In this document: positions 1 through 8,084 of the stretch, piece by piece
Layout of the letters: every line of letters begins with the position of its first letter
How positions within the stretch are numbered: the first letter of the stretch is position 1
Assembly (NCBI GenBank): GCA_963728535.1
Contig: CAVSKK010000001.1
Coordinates: forward strand, 1,178,001 to 1,242,000
Length of the DNA stretch: 64,000 bases
From: VAXT01 sp963728535
GTDB lineage: Bacteria; Actinomycetota; Thermoleophilia; Gaiellales; Gaiellaceae
Direction of reading: 5' to 3'
The notes under the pieces: model-generated
What the model was told of the DNA's origin: nothing
Databases searched by the model: none
The model's input: the letters and a program-made list of their open reading frames with translations, nothing else
Translations under genes and position numbers: made by a program

Positions 1-1148
1 CCGTCTGCCCGCGGCTGCACCTCGTCGACCTCCTCCACGCGCTTGAGCGAGAGCGAGAGTCGGCGGCGATCGGCATCCACCTCGATGATCTTCACGTTGA
101 CGACGTCGGCCTGCGAGACGATCTCGCGCGGATTCTCGACGTGGTGCTGCGCAAGCTCGGAGATGTGCACGAGCCCCTCGACCCCGGGCATGATCTCGAC
201 GAAGGCGCCGAACGTGACGACCTTCGTCACCTTGCCCTGGACGACGTCCTCCTCCTTGTAAGCCTCGACGACCTGCTGCCACGGATCGGACTGGGTCTGC
301 TTGAGCCCGAGCGAGATCCGCTGACGGTCGCGGTCGATGTCCAGCACCTTCACCTTCACGTCCTGGCCGATCTCGAGCACCTCGGAGGGATGGTTGACGT
401 GGCTCCACGAGAGCTCGGAGATGTGGATCAGGCCGTCCATCCCGTCGAGGTCGACGAAGGCGCCGAAGTCGACGATGTTCGAGATCTGGCCCTCGACGAC
501 GTCGCCGGGCGAGAGCCGGTCGAGAATCGCGGTGCGCATTTCCTTGCGCTCGTCCTCGAGCACGGCCCGGCGCGAGAGGACGACGTTGTTGCGCGAGCGG
601 TTGAGCTCGATCACCTTGCAGCGAAGCTCCTGGCCGAGAAACTCGTCGAGGTCCTGGACACGGCGGATGTCGACGAGCGAGGCCGGCAGAAAGCCGCGGA
701 CGCCGAGGTCGAGGATGAGGCCGCCTTTGACGACCTCGATCACCTTCCCGATCACCGGCTCGCCGCTCTCGGCGGCGCCCTCGATCGACTTCCAGGCGAT
801 CTCGAAGCGAGCGCGCTTCTTGGAGAGGATCAGACGACCGTCCGCGTCCTCCTTCGTAAGCACGAGCGCGTCGATCTCGTCGCCGACCTTGACCTCGTCC
901 TCGGGGTTGACCGATCGGCGAATCGAGAGCTCGGCGACCGGAATGACGCCCTCGGACTTGTAGCCGATGTCGACGAGCACCTCGTCCTTGTCCACGCGAA
1001 CGACCTGGCCATGGACGACCTCACCCTCGTTGATGGTCGGGAAGGTCGCCTCGTAGTTCGGGATCTGCTCGCCGTCGGGGCCGGTGGTCCAGACGTTCTC
1101 TTCGGTAAGGGTTGTGGTCATGTTCGTGTCAACTGTTTCGTTGGCCAT
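1..1148 (-). CDS. rpsA: 30S ribosomal protein S1 (C-terminus outside the window)
   Basis: S1 binds mRNA on the small ribosomal subunit through tandem S1/OB-fold repeats. The visible 382 residues hold four repeats, recognisable by recurring VxGxVxxVxxFGAFV and GLVHISEL-type motifs, for example DGLIHISELSW in the third and GVEGLVHISEL in the fourth. The gene runs off position 1, so the C-terminus is missing. The ATG at 1148 (MANETVDTN) is chosen as the most upstream start; an in-frame ATG at 1121 is the alternative. Neither has a clear Shine-Dalgarno, and a TATACT box lies 12 bases upstream of 1148. Confidence 0.96.
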   Translation of the reverse strand, partial: MANETVDTNMTTTLTEENVWTTGPDGEQIPNYEATFPTINEGEVVHGQVVRVDKDEVLVDIGYKSEGVIPVAELSIRRSVNPEDEVKVGDEIDALVLTKEDADGRLILSKKRARFEIAWKSIEGAAESGEPVIGKVIEVVKGGLILDLGVRGFLPASLVDIRRVQDLDEFLGQELRCKVIELNRSRNNVVLSRRAVLEDERKEMRTAILDRLSPGDVVEGQISNIVDFGAFVDLDGMDGLIHISELSWSHVNHPSEVLEIGQDVKVKVLDIDRDRQRISLGLKQTQSDPWQQVVEAYKEEDVVQGKVTKVVTFGAFVEIMPGVEGLVHISELAQHHVENPREIVSQADVVNVKIIEVDADRRRLSLSLKRVEEVDEVQPRAD

Positions 1149-1159
1149 CTGGCGCGCGG

Positions 1160-1165
1160 AGTATA
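1160..1165 (-). promoter_or_regulatory. Putative rpsA -10 box (TATACT) inside an inverted repeat
   Basis: TATACT on the minus strand would place transcription start near 1153, five bases before the rpsA ATG at 1148. The box is wrapped in a perfect 6-bp inverted repeat (CGCGGA, 5-base spacer, TCCGCG, 1155-1171), which could be an operator or simply part of the promoter. No convincing -35 element is visible. Confidence 0.45.
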
Positions 1166-1206
1166 TCCGCGGGCCGCAGACTCGTTTTTAAGGCGCAAAA
1201 CCTCTG

Positions 1207-1689
1207 TCAGCCGCACTTGGTTGTGTTCGGCGGCGCAGCCTGGATCGTCGTGTCGTTCCCCGGCGGATCGCCGTCCAGCGAGACGACCTTGGCCGACCAG
1301 ATCCGATAGCCGCCGCCGAGCGTGATCGGCCCCACGTCGAGGCTCACGCCGGAGGCCTTGAACGTCTTGCGATACGTGCCATCGATGCCGGTGCCGGCGC
1401 CCATGATCAAGGCCGGCGCACCGATGTACTGATCGGCGTGGTAGTTCGGCTTCCACGTGAAGCGGATGTACATCGCGCAGCCCCGCACCCGCACGTTGGG
1501 CTGTGTCCCCTCGAGGTAGAAGAGATTGACGTTCAACTCCGGCGTGGTCGGTTCCGTGGCGGCTTCCTCTTCTCCACCACGCACGACCGCGAAGACGGCT
1601 CCCGCAGCGATGAGCGCGACAAGGACGACGGCGACGGCGAGCAGTCGCTTCCACCCCACCCGCTCGATGAACAGCCGCAGCCGGATCAC
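1207..1689 (-). CDS. Membrane-anchored protein of unknown function
   Basis: This is a 160-residue protein that I do not recognise. Residues about 14-36 form one hydrophobic segment (LLAVAVVLVALIAAGAVFAV), with basic residues before it and an acidic stretch (GGEEEAATEP) after it, so the rest should lie outside the membrane. The soluble part has two cysteines (in RGCAMY and the C-terminal TTKCG) that could pair. The GTG start at 1689 overlaps the stop of the upstream alpha/beta hydrolase by 4 bases, implying translational coupling. rpsA follows downstream with its own promoter. Confidence 0.7.
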   Translation of the reverse strand: MIRLRLFIERVGWKRLLAVAVVLVALIAAGAVFAVVRGGEEEAATEPTTPELNVNLFYLEGTQPNVRVRGCAMYIRFTWKPNYHADQYIGAPALIMGAGTGIDGTYRKTFKASGVSLDVGPITLGGGYRIWSAKVVSLDGDPPGNDTTIQAAPPNTTKCG

Positions 1690-2513
1690 GCGACGGCCTC
1701 GCGCAGAAAGGAGCGAACAGCGCCGAGATAGGCCTCCGGCGCCTCGACGTAGCTCATGTGCCCCACATCCGGCACGACCGCGAGCTCACTGCCCGCAATA
1801 CCCTCGTGCAGGACGCGCGCGGCCCGTGTCGTCGTCGTCCGGTCGTGCTCGCCGACGATGACGAGCGTGGGCGCCATGCCACACGGGCCAGGTCGGCCGT
1901 GTAGTCGAAGTCGCCGTAGCCGACGTTCGCACAAGTGCCGCAGAACCTCGGGGCTCCCGATCGTGTCCTCGGCGAAGCCCGCAGGTGGCTCGCCCGCGAA
2001 ATGGAAGGGCAGCTGCGCGCGCAGAAGGTCCATCAGTTCCTCTTCGGACTGGACGGTTTTCTCCTGCTCCCAAGACTCCGCGATCGACACGCCTGCCTCG
2101 CCCATCCTGGCGAGCGAAGCCTCCACGTCCGCCATCAGGTTCGCCGTCGAGTCGCCGCCGCCGGAGATGACGTAGGCGGCCGCGCTTCCGAGCTCGATCG
2201 CATGCTTGGTCGTGATGATTGCCCCGAAAGAATGGCCGAGCAGAGCGAAGCGCTCCAGTCCGAGAGCGTCCGCGAGCAGATCGACGTCACGCGCGAAGAC
2301 ATTCAGCGACAGCGTGGCAGGATCGACACGCTCGCTCCGGCCCTGCCCGCGCTCGTCGACGTAGAGCAGCCGAAACTCGTCGGCCAGCGGATCGAGGTAC
2401 GGCCTGAACGACGTGTGGTCGAGCCCCGGCCCTCCGTGCAGCACGATCAGCGGGAAGCCCTCCCCCAGTTCCTGCACGAAGACCGAGGCACCGTCGGAGA
2501 GCGTGGGGTTCAC
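1686..2513 (-). CDS. Alpha/beta hydrolase, proline iminopeptidase-like, with a locally frameshifted segment
   Basis: About 275 residues with the fold's hallmarks: oxyanion loop HGGPG near residue 26, nucleophile elbow GHSFG, acid-loop region GEHDRT and the catalytic-His region VGHMSY. The substrate cannot be read from sequence. Between about 1872 and 1937 the frame gives an Arg-rich stretch with no family likeness, while another frame over the same bases reads NVGYGDFDYTADLARV, which fits the family. The gene therefore seems to carry compensating insertions. GTG at 2513 is preferred over GTG at 2522 because the TACCGT box at 2521-2526 would start the transcript there and no Shine-Dalgarno exists. 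Confidence 0.85.
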   Translation of the reverse strand: MNPTLSDGASVFVQELGEGFPLIVLHGGPGLDHTSFRPYLDPLADEFRLLYVDERGQGRSERVDPATLSLNVFARDVDLLADALGLERFALLGHSFGAIITTKHAIELGSAAAYVISGGGDSTANLMADVEASLARMGEAGVSIAESWEQEKTVQSEEELMDLLRAQLPFHFAGEPPAGFAEDTIGSPEVLRHLCERRLRRLRLHGRPGPCGMAPTLVIVGEHDRTTTTRAARVLHEGIAGSELAVVPDVGHMSYVEAPEAYLGAVRSFLREAVA

Positions 2514-2520
2514 GTTCGAC

Positions 2521-2526
2521 ACGGTA
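2521..2526 (-). promoter_or_regulatory. Putative -10 box (TACCGT) for the alpha/beta hydrolase
   Basis: TACCGT ends 8 bases before the GTG at 2513, predicting a leaderless transcript. It fits the spacing seen at many other genes in this window. No -35 motif is apparent. Confidence 0.35.
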
Positions 2527-2555
2527 GTCGAGGAGCGCGTTCACGGTGGTTCGAC

Positions 2556-2592
2556 AGCCGCCTTGCCGGGGGCTGCACCCGGCAAGGCGGCT
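2556..2592 (-). terminator. 15-bp perfect stem-loop after the nuclease gene
   Basis: A perfect 15-bp inverted repeat (2556-2570 with 2578-2592) and a 7-base loop lie 11 bases beyond the nuclease stop codon. There is no U-tract on either side, so it is an intrinsic terminator of the U-less type or an mRNA 3' end stabiliser. It separates the nuclease from the hydrolase. Confidence 0.7.
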
Positions 2593-2602
2593 TCAGCGGC
2601 TG

Positions 2603-5377
2603 TTAGTGGACTTGACGACCTTTCACGTCGAGTCGCGCGACCTGCGGATCGTGATCGCTCGCCTGGTCGTGAAATTCCGAATTGACGTGGACGACGTCGT
2701 ATTCGAACCGGTGGGCAAGCTCTTCGTTGACGAGGATGTGGTCGAGCGACTGCGAGTTGCCGTCGAACACGTAGGTGTAGCGCTCGCGCTGGGGCAGCGA
2801 CTCGATCAGCGGCGTCAGCCCTGCATCCTCGAGGAGCTCGAGCGGCGTCGCGAACTCGAAGTCGTTCAGGTCACCGGCCACGACGACGTTGGCCTTCTTG
2901 TCGGCAGCCTGGATTGCGTCGACGAAGTCGTGCACGACCTGCGCTTGCTGGATCCGCTGCACCTGGCTGTACTCGACGGGCGGTTGGAAACGGCCGAACA
3001 GCGGGTCGTCGCCACCCTTCGAGTTGAAGTGGTTCGCGATCACGAACAGCCTTCGATCGCGGTAGTTGAACTCGGCGGCCAACGGCTTGCGGCTGCTCGC
3101 GAAGGCCGCGTTCATCGGGTCGATCCGGCCCGGGCTGTACAGGAGCTCGGCGCCGTGCCGCGTTTCGACAACCGCGTTCGGCGTCGTCGGGGTCGCGCCG
3201 GGCCGGTCGACGAACGTGAGCGGACGGTCGGTCCGGAAGAGGAACCCGACCCGGATGTTGCCGCCCGGCTCTCCGCCGTCCTGATCGTCCACGGGGTCGA
3301 TCTGTCGGTAGTCGTAGACCGGGCCTCCGGCCGCCTCGATCGCCGCGATCAGGGTCCCCCAGGTGACCGAGGCGTCCGTCGTCGAGTCGTTCACGGGGCC
3401 GTTGTTGTCCTGGATCTCCTCCACGGCGACGATGTCCGGCGCCTTGAGGTTGTCGACGATCAGGCCCGCGAGCTCGGCGAACTTGGACGACGGGTCGCTC
3501 GGGTCGAGATTCTCGACGTTGAAGGTGGCGACGGTCAGGTCCTTGTGCCCCGGATCGTCGGTCACCTCGCGGCCCAGCATCCCGTCCACTGCGGTGGGCG
3601 CCGCCGTGACGAGGAACTTGAAGTTGCCGAAGCTGTAGTCGACGACGGCCGTGATCGCGCCCGGGAAGCGATCCCTGACGTTGACCAGGGGCGTGGGCGC
3701 GATCACGTCGTCGAGAATGATCCGCTCGGGATTGAAGTCGGACGCACGGATGACGATGCCGCCGCGACCCGTGCGCACTCCCGCACCGGCCCCGTTGTCG
3801 GCCAGCACCGGAATCTCGCCGAAGCTGTTCCTCGGACCGACCGCGATGCCGTCGTTCACCTGAACGAGCATCGCTTCGAGGCTCTCGTAGAAGTCGATGC
3901 CGTCCTGGGCGGGATCGAAGACCCCGCTCGTCTCGACGTCTCCCGAGGCGTCGTCCTCGATCACGGTCGTCGGCGGCACCCGGCCGCCCGCTCCGACAAC
4001 CGTCGGTGCGATCACGGCACCGGGGCCGGTCGGGGTCACACTCGGATTGACGATCTCGGTCGTGGTCAGGTTCGTCGTTGCCGAGCCGCCCGGCCGGAAC
4101 TCCTGAATCGTCCCGCTGACGAGCACTCCGTCCCCCACCGCAACCGTCGGAGCCGAGCTGGTGAAGACGAAGATCGCGTCGGAGGTGGCCGGGCTCCCGT
4201 CGCCCATCGCCGACTGCATGTTGAAGCCGTTTGCACGGACGGCAGTCACGACCCCGGGCACGTTGGACGTGTTCTCGCCGGCGAGCGGCGAGATGTGAGC
4301 GGCGCCCTGGATCTCGTAGATGGCATGTGTCGGCGCGACCGTGCTGAAGCTGAACACGTGGTCCGAGGCCATGTTGTCCGGCGGATCGAGCGTGTCCGTG
4401 TCGCTCACGCCCGTGTCGTCGACCGTCACCGTGCAGGTCTCGTCGGTCGCGAAATCGGAGGACGGGTCGAGCGTGTACGTGGTCAGGCCGCCGCTGAGGG
4501 CGAAGGAGTGCGAGCCGCTCGTCGCGCACTCGATGGAGAAGGTGGCAGTGCCGACCGAGACGGGCTCGCTGAACGTCACGTCTACATTCGCAGTCGTCGG
4601 AACGTCGATCGCCCCGGCGGCGGGCGAGGTGGCAGCGACGAACGGCGCTGCATCAGGCGGCGGGCCACCTGTGACGGAGATGTCGTCCACGCCGACCCAC
4701 TCATCGCTTCCGGCGGCGTCGGCCGTGATCACCCGGACCTGGACGACCGGTTGGTTGTCCGCAGCGCCGGGCAGCGCGACCAGGACGGGCGTTACCTGCG
4801 TCGCCAGGTTCGGACCGGTAGTGGCATCCGCGACGTACCCGGCAGGCAGGTTGGTGTAAGCGCCGCTCGTGCCCACGCGGTACTGGAGGGCGACCTGCTG
4901 CACCGCGTTGTCGGCCGAGCCGTCGATGTCGCGGAGGTTGTAGGAGACCGTCACCCCGTTCTGGGAGGTCGTGTCGAGCGTGAGCACGACGTGCGGTGCG
5001 TCCGCCGTGCCCGAGCCCTGCAGGGCGACGACGGGGTTCGCGATCTCGAACTCGGAGACACCGCCCGTCGTGAAGGTGTTCGGATTCGTCTGGTTCGCGT
5101 TCACGTCGACCGGTGTGGCGCTTCCGTCCGCGGTGATCGTCTGGGGATCGGCGCCGGGCCCGCCGACGAGGGCATCGCCGCGGTAGCCGATCACGCCCGG
5201 CACGCCCGACCAGTCGTCGTTGACCGTGATCAGCCCCGTGTTCGTCCAGTCCTGCTGGAAGGGCAGCGGCTGCGCAATCGTGTCCGCTCCCACCGGCGCG
5301 GAGCCGACGAGCAGCGCGAAGAAAGCAACGAAAGCAATACCCGCAGAACGGGCGTGGTGATGGCGAGCGCGAGACAA
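2603..5377 (-). CDS. Secreted endonuclease/exonuclease/phosphatase-family nuclease with Ig-like domain
   Basis: This 924-residue exported protein resembles large extracellular DNases of the ExeM/NucH type. From the N-terminus it has a signal peptide (hydrophobic AGIAFVAFFALLVGSAPVGA), a long beta-rich region, a Big_5-type Ig-like domain (about 240-340), an OB-like segment, then the catalytic EEP domain in the last third. Visible EEP motifs are TFNVENL, VAVEEIQD, NHFNSKGGDD, AGDLNDFE and SDHDPQ, supplying the metal-binding and catalytic Asn, Glu, His and Asp. Start: TTG at 5377 has a strong GGGAGGT Shine-Dalgarno 6 bases upstream and leaves a clean signal peptide; ATGs at 5416 and 5431 lack this support. 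Likely role is digestion of extracellular DNA. Confidence 0.9.
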   Translation of the reverse strand: MSRARHHHARSAGIAFVAFFALLVGSAPVGADTIAQPLPFQQDWTNTGLITVNDDWSGVPGVIGYRGDALVGGPGADPQTITADGSATPVDVNANQTNPNTFTTGGVSEFEIANPVVALQGSGTADAPHVVLTLDTTSQNGVTVSYNLRDIDGSADNAVQQVALQYRVGTSGAYTNLPAGYVADATTGPNLATQVTPVLVALPGAADNQPVVQVRVITADAAGSDEWVGVDDISVTGGPPPDAAPFVAATSPAAGAIDVPTTANVDVTFSEPVSVGTATFSIECATSGSHSFALSGGLTTYTLDPSSDFATDETCTVTVDDTGVSDTDTLDPPDNMASDHVFSFSTVAPTHAIYEIQGAAHISPLAGENTSNVPGVVTAVRANGFNMQSAMGDGSPATSDAIFVFTSSAPTVAVGDGVLVSGTIQEFRPGGSATTNLTTTEIVNPSVTPTGPGAVIAPTVVGAGGRVPPTTVIEDDASGDVETSGVFDPAQDGIDFYESLEAMLVQVNDGIAVGPRNSFGEIPVLADNGAGAGVRTGRGGIVIRASDFNPERIILDDVIAPTPLVNVRDRFPGAITAVVDYSFGNFKFLVTAAPTAVDGMLGREVTDDPGHKDLTVATFNVENLDPSDPSSKFAELAGLIVDNLKAPDIVAVEEIQDNNGPVNDSTTDASVTWGTLIAAIEAAGGPVYDYRQIDPVDDQDGGEPGGNIRVGFLFRTDRPLTFVDRPGATPTTPNAVVETRHGAELLYSPGRIDPMNAAFASSRKPLAAEFNYRDRRLFVIANHFNSKGGDDPLFGRFQPPVEYSQVQRIQQAQVVHDFVDAIQAADKKANVVVAGDLNDFEFATPLELLEDAGLTPLIESLPQRERYTYVFDGNSQSLDHILVNEELAHRFEYDVVHVNSEFHDQASDHDPQVARLDVKGRQVH

Positions 5378-5444
5378 GTTCCGACCTCCCTGAAGTGATC
5401 CCTCGGATAGCTCCATGGCCAAAACAGCCATGTCCGCGGGCGGC

Positions 5445-5450
5445 ACTCTA
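5445..5450 (-). promoter_or_regulatory. Putative -10 box (TAGAGT) for the secreted nuclease
   Basis: TAGAGT would start transcription near 5438, giving a leader of about 60 bases that carries the GGGAGGT ribosome site for the TTG start at 5377. Confidence 0.3.
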
Positions 5451-5501
5451 GGCCATCTCTGTCGCTCTCGCAGGGCCGGGTACTAGACCGTTACCGGGCG
5501 G

Positions 5502-8057
5502 CTACGACTTAGCCTCGTGCCAGTCGTCGCCGGTCCCGATGTCGACCGCGAGGGGCGGGTCGAGGTCGAACGCGCGGCACATCTCCTCGCGCACGAGGTC
5601 CTTGATCGCCGAGAGCTCTGCGTCGGGCACCTCGAGCAGGAGCTCGTCGTGCACCTGGAGGACGAGCCGGGCGCCTCTCCCTTCCTCGCGCAGCCGGTCG
5701 TGGATCCGCACCATCGCCACCTTGATGATGTCCGCGTTCGAGCCCTGCATGACGAAGTTGACGGCGAGCCGCTCGCCGAGCGAGCGAGTCTGCCGGTTCG
5801 AGGCCTTCAGCTCCGGCACCGGGCGCCGCCGGCCCAGCAGGCTCGTCGCATAGCCGTCGCGCGCGGAGGCCTCGATCGTCCGCGCGATGAAGTCCTGGAC
5901 GTGCGGGAAACGCGCGAGGTACGCGTCGATGTACGCCTGGGCCTCCTCGCGCGGAATCTCGAGGTTCTCGGAGAGCCCGAACGCGGAGATCCCATAGACG
6001 ATCCCGAAGTTGATCATCTTCGCGATCGAGCGCTGGGCGGTCGTCAGCTCGGCCGGGTCGACGCCGAGCACCTCGGAGCCCGTTGCCGTGTGGATGTCCT
6101 CGCCGCGGGCGAAGGCCTCGCGCAGCTTCGGCTCACCCGAGACGTGGGCCAGGATGCGCAGCTCGATCTGCGAGTAGTCGGCCGAGAGCAGCTTGTGCCC
6201 CGGCTCGGCGACGAAAGCCGAGCGGATCTCGCGGCCGAGCTCGGTGCGGATCGGGATCGCCTGGAGGTTCGGGTTCGACGTCGAGAGCCGGCCAGTCGCG
6301 GCGACCGCCTGGTTGATCGTCGTGTGCAGGCGGCCGTCATCAGCGATCAGGCTCGGCAAAGGCCCCAGATACGTGTTCACGAGCTTCGTGTACTCGCGCC
6401 ACTCCTCGATCACGGCGACGATCTCGTGGTCGCCCCGGATCGATCGGAGAACCCGTGTGTCGGTCGAGAAGCCAGTCTTCCCCTTGCGGCCCGGCGTCAG
6501 CTCGAGCTTCTCGAACAGGATCCGCGCGACCTGCTGGGTCGACCCGATCATGAACTCCTCACCCGCGAGCTCGTAGGCGCGGGCTTCCAGCTCCTCGGCG
6601 CGCTCTCGCAGGCGCGCCGTGATCTCGCCCATCCGGTACTCGTCGATCTTGACGCCGGCCAGCTCCATCGCGGCGAGCACCGGCGAGAGCGGGAGCTCGA
6701 TCTCGCGGTAGAGCGGCTCCATGCCGCGCTCGCGCACGCGCTCGAGGAGCGGTCCAGCGAGCCGAGCAGTCGCGGCGGCCCGGCGCACGAGCGCCTCGGT
6801 CTCCTCCTCGGCGGCCGGCTCCGGCCTGAGCTCGAGCCCGTATTCGGCGGCCAGCTCGTCGACGGGGTACGCGGGGCGCGAAGGCTCGATCAGGTACGCG
6901 AGCAACAGCGTGTCCTCCTCGGCGGCGACGCGCTCCGCCTTGGCGTCGTGGACGACGAATGCGCGGTCCGTTCGGTCGAAAGGCGGAGACACGACCACGA
7001 GATCCGCTTTTGCCAACGCCACGCGCTCCTCGTCGCTCGCGTAGGCAAGCGACTCAGAACCTTGCAACAGACTGTTGCTGAGCTCCTCGCGCCAGGGCAC
7101 TACGGTCTGCTCGAGCTCCATCGGCGCTGCAGGAACGGCGTGGTCGAGCTCGTCGACGCGGCCCAGCAGGTTGCGGAACTCGAAGCGCCGGAACATCTCC
7201 TTGAGCTGCGAGCGGTCGGGCGGGGCGAGGACGAGCTGGGTCACGTCGCAGTCGAGCTCGAGGTCGCGCCGCATCGTCGCCAGCTCCTTCGACTGCCGCG
7301 CCTGGTCGGCGTGCTCGGTGATGTTCTTGCGGCGCGCCGGAGACAGCTCCTCCGCGTGGGCGACGACGTCCTCGAGCGACCCGTACTGCCCGATCAGCTG
7401 TCCGGCGGTCTTGTCGCCGATCCCCGGGACGCCGGGGATGTTGTCCGAGGTGTCGCCCTTGAGCCCGATGAAGTCCGGGACCTGCTCCGGCCGGATCCCG
7501 TACCGCGCCTCGACTCGCTCCGGCGTGTACACGTGCACATCGGAGACCCCGCGCGGAGTCATCATCAGCGTGACGTTCTCCGAGACGAGCTGGAAGGCGT
7601 CGCGGTCCGTGGAGACGACGGTCGTCTTGATGCCCGCCTCGTCGGCGTGTGTCGCGAGCGTGGCGATGACGTCATCCGCCTCCCAGCCCTCGAACTCGAG
7701 GTTGCGGTAGCCGAACGCCTCGACGATCGGGCGGAAGTACGGGAACTGCTCGCGGAGCAGATCGGGCATCGGCTTTCGCTCCGACTTGTAGTCCTCCGAG
7801 ACCGCGGCCCTGTGCACGGGCCGGGTGTCCCACGCGACGGCCACACCCTTCGGCTTGTAGTCGGCGAGCAGCTTGAAGAGCATGTTCGTGAAGCCGAGCA
7901 GCGCGTTCGTCGAGAAGCCCTCGGTCGTCGCGAGCTCCTCGGGCAGCGCGAAGAAGGCGCGGTAGGCCAGGTTGTTTCCGTCGACGAGGAAGAGCTCGCT
8001 GTCGCGCGCCGGCGCGTCATCGACCTGGAGCTCCTCGCCGGTCAAAGTCTTTGGCAT
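5502..8057 (-). CDS. polA: DNA polymerase I
   Basis: 851 residues, family A polymerase for Okazaki-fragment processing and repair. The N-terminal 5' nuclease domain (about 1-300) starts with FLVDGNNLAYRAFFAL and contains WEADDVIATLA and GLKGDTSDNIPGVPGIG. The middle domain (about 320-450) is short and lacks the DxE and DxxxY signatures of an active 3'-5' proofreading exonuclease. The C-terminal polymerase domain has motif A (DYSQIELRILAH), the O-helix (RSIAKMINFGIVYG) and motif C (VHDELLLE). ATG at 8057 is preferred; an in-frame TTG at 8066 lies inside the promoter box. It is divergent from the GNAT gene with a 27-base gap. Confidence 0.97.
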   Translation of the reverse strand: MPKTLTGEELQVDDAPARDSELFLVDGNNLAYRAFFALPEELATTEGFSTNALLGFTNMLFKLLADYKPKGVAVAWDTRPVHRAAVSEDYKSERKPMPDLLREQFPYFRPIVEAFGYRNLEFEGWEADDVIATLATHADEAGIKTTVVSTDRDAFQLVSENVTLMMTPRGVSDVHVYTPERVEARYGIRPEQVPDFIGLKGDTSDNIPGVPGIGDKTAGQLIGQYGSLEDVVAHAEELSPARRKNITEHADQARQSKELATMRRDLELDCDVTQLVLAPPDRSQLKEMFRRFEFRNLLGRVDELDHAVPAAPMELEQTVVPWREELSNSLLQGSESLAYASDEERVALAKADLVVVSPPFDRTDRAFVVHDAKAERVAAEEDTLLLAYLIEPSRPAYPVDELAAEYGLELRPEPAAEEETEALVRRAAATARLAGPLLERVRERGMEPLYREIELPLSPVLAAMELAGVKIDEYRMGEITARLRERAEELEARAYELAGEEFMIGSTQQVARILFEKLELTPGRKGKTGFSTDTRVLRSIRGDHEIVAVIEEWREYTKLVNTYLGPLPSLIADDGRLHTTINQAVAATGRLSTSNPNLQAIPIRTELGREIRSAFVAEPGHKLLSADYSQIELRILAHVSGEPKLREAFARGEDIHTATGSEVLGVDPAELTTAQRSIAKMINFGIVYGISAFGLSENLEIPREEAQAYIDAYLARFPHVQDFIARTIEASARDGYATSLLGRRRPVPELKASNRQTRSLGERLAVNFVMQGSNADIIKVAMVRIHDRLREEGRGARLVLQVHDELLLEVPDAELSAIKDLVREEMCRAFDLDPPLAVDIGTGDDWHEAKS

Positions 8058-8065
8058 CGGGAGCA

Positions 8066-8075
8066 ACGGTATCGT
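8066..8075. promoter_or_regulatory. Shared divergent -10 region for polA (-) and the GNAT gene (+)
   Basis: ACGGTATCGT contains TATCGT on the plus strand (8070-8075) and TACCGT on the minus strand (8066-8071). Predicted starts fall near 8082 (+) and 8059 (-), within 3 and 2 bases of the two ATGs. Neither gene has a Shine-Dalgarno, so both transcripts are probably leaderless. Confidence 0.5.
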
Positions 8076-8084
8076 CCGGCGGCT

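Noticed and set aside
141..1325. A 394-residue plus-strand frame opposite rpsA
   Set aside because: Shadow of the S1 repeats.
2546..5398. A 950-residue plus-strand frame opposite the nuclease gene
   Set aside because: Antisense shadow of a high-GC gene; composition is Arg/Val/Asp-rich without domains.
5517..8084. Long plus-strand frame opposite polA joined to the GNAT
   Set aside because: Shadow of polA; only the part from ATG 8085 has protein-family likeness.
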